Origin: Calliopum simillimum
Taxonomy: Eukaryota; Arthropoda; Insecta; Diptera; Lauxaniidae
Assembly: GCA_951812925.1 (NCBI GenBank)
Contig: OX638368.1
Coordinates: 124,001 to 188,000, forward strand
Reading direction: 5' to 3'
Length of the DNA stretch: 64,000 nt
Positions 63,323 to 64,000 of the stretch are shown here, one piece after another. The first letter of the stretch is position 1, and each line of letters opens with the position of its first letter. The notes below the pieces were generated by a model. It was not told the origin of the DNA, searched no databases, and worked only from the letters and a program-made list of their open reading frames with translations. The position numbers and the translations under genes are program-made.

Positions 63323-64000
63323 TGTTTTTTTGTTTATGTTTTCGAAATTCCCAATTGAATAGAAAAAAATATAAAACTAAATCAGATTCCAATCAAAGGT
63401 GCTTCCTTTAAACAAATATCCCATTACAAAAAGTTACTTATTGGAAATATCTTTGTAAGAAAACACCTTCCTCAGCCGTAAGATAAATGAATAATTTGCT
63501 TATCAAAAGCAAATCAGAACATTTGTGCTTCATTTAAACTCTTTTTTACTGTACAATTTTATTCCGAGTGCTCATAATTCACAATATGCTTATGTCAACT
63601 AATAGTTAAATAATTTTGGCTTGACATACAAATTGAATATTTTGGGTAGAGTTACTATTACTGATATACAAATGGGATCCTACGATGTACTGAGGTGTCT
63701 TTATGAACATTTTATCCATTGGTTTTTGACAACGAAATGACATTTCTTGCATTGTTCAAAAATAGGCATGAAGGTTTTCTCCGTGCAGAATGAAAAAAAA
63801 GTCTGAAAATTGTATTAGTCTTTGTCCGATTTAATACACAAATCCGTCACTGTTTAAGAGGTGATAACACAGGCCTGCAAATTCGACACTTTTTTCTCCT
63901 CTCTTGATTTTTGAACCTAATTATGGTGGTTTGGGACCTCCTAATCAGGAGTCTGAACTTGGTTTCTTTCCATCACGTCAGAATTTTGAGATATTCCAGT
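63323..64000. other. no gene seen
   Basis: No coding region or repeat with ends was recognised up to the window edge. Confidence 0.45.

Overview
The window looks like AT-rich genomic DNA from a higher (cyclorrhaphan) fly, plausibly a large-genome tephritid fruit fly. The reasons are an intron-containing PGRP-LB-type immunity gene very close to the Drosophila protein, insect mariner and Tc1 transposons, and Jockey/CR1-type non-LTR retrotransposons with short A/T-rich tails. There is nothing bacterial or viral here, and the species call is inference.

Only one well-supported host gene is present: the 3' two coding exons of a catalytic peptidoglycan recognition protein (PGRP-LB), minus strand, 30751-32385, with a 1,054-bp intron. 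A second possible host gene is a 39-codon plus-strand ORF (46403-46522) that reads as a signal peptide plus a Cys-rich tail. Most long stretches without transposons show no recognisable coding sequence and may be intergenic or intronic.

The rest is a layered archive of mobile DNA. 1.5-5 kb: a mariner with both terminal repeats, split by a non-LTR reverse transcriptase fragment that is itself split by a palindrome. 6-10 kb: dispersed and tandem repeats and two copies of a CAC-ended MITE. 10.3-16 kb: a 1.8-kb palindrome and two opposed copies of a CACGGAG MITE, one holding a 504-bp insertion. 17-24 kb: a MITE, a near full-length Tc1-like element and a deleted Tc1-like element nested in older DNA. 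24-31.7 kb: a TTAA-flanked element, G-rich-ended (probably pogo-like) elements, a 1.35-kb palindrome just downstream of PGRP-LB, and an element inside its intron. 32.4-34.2 kb: a tandem pair of deleted mariners. 37-46 kb: minisatellites, an RT with a 450-codon open frame, MITEs and tRNA-like modules. 48-51 kb: a Jockey-like element split by a MITE. 51-63.3 kb: a palindrome nested in a palindrome, then three Tc1-derived palindromes in a row, one carrying another RT.

The strongest unexplained patterns are (1) the density of long TA-flanked palindromes, several built from inverted halves of Tc1-like transposons; (2) tRNA-like modules followed by T-runs inside three unrelated MITE families; and (3) several element families with a shared TA|GGG... 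terminal architecture. All boundaries were read by eye and should be taken as good to a few bases where a TA or duplicated target is given, and to tens of bases otherwise.
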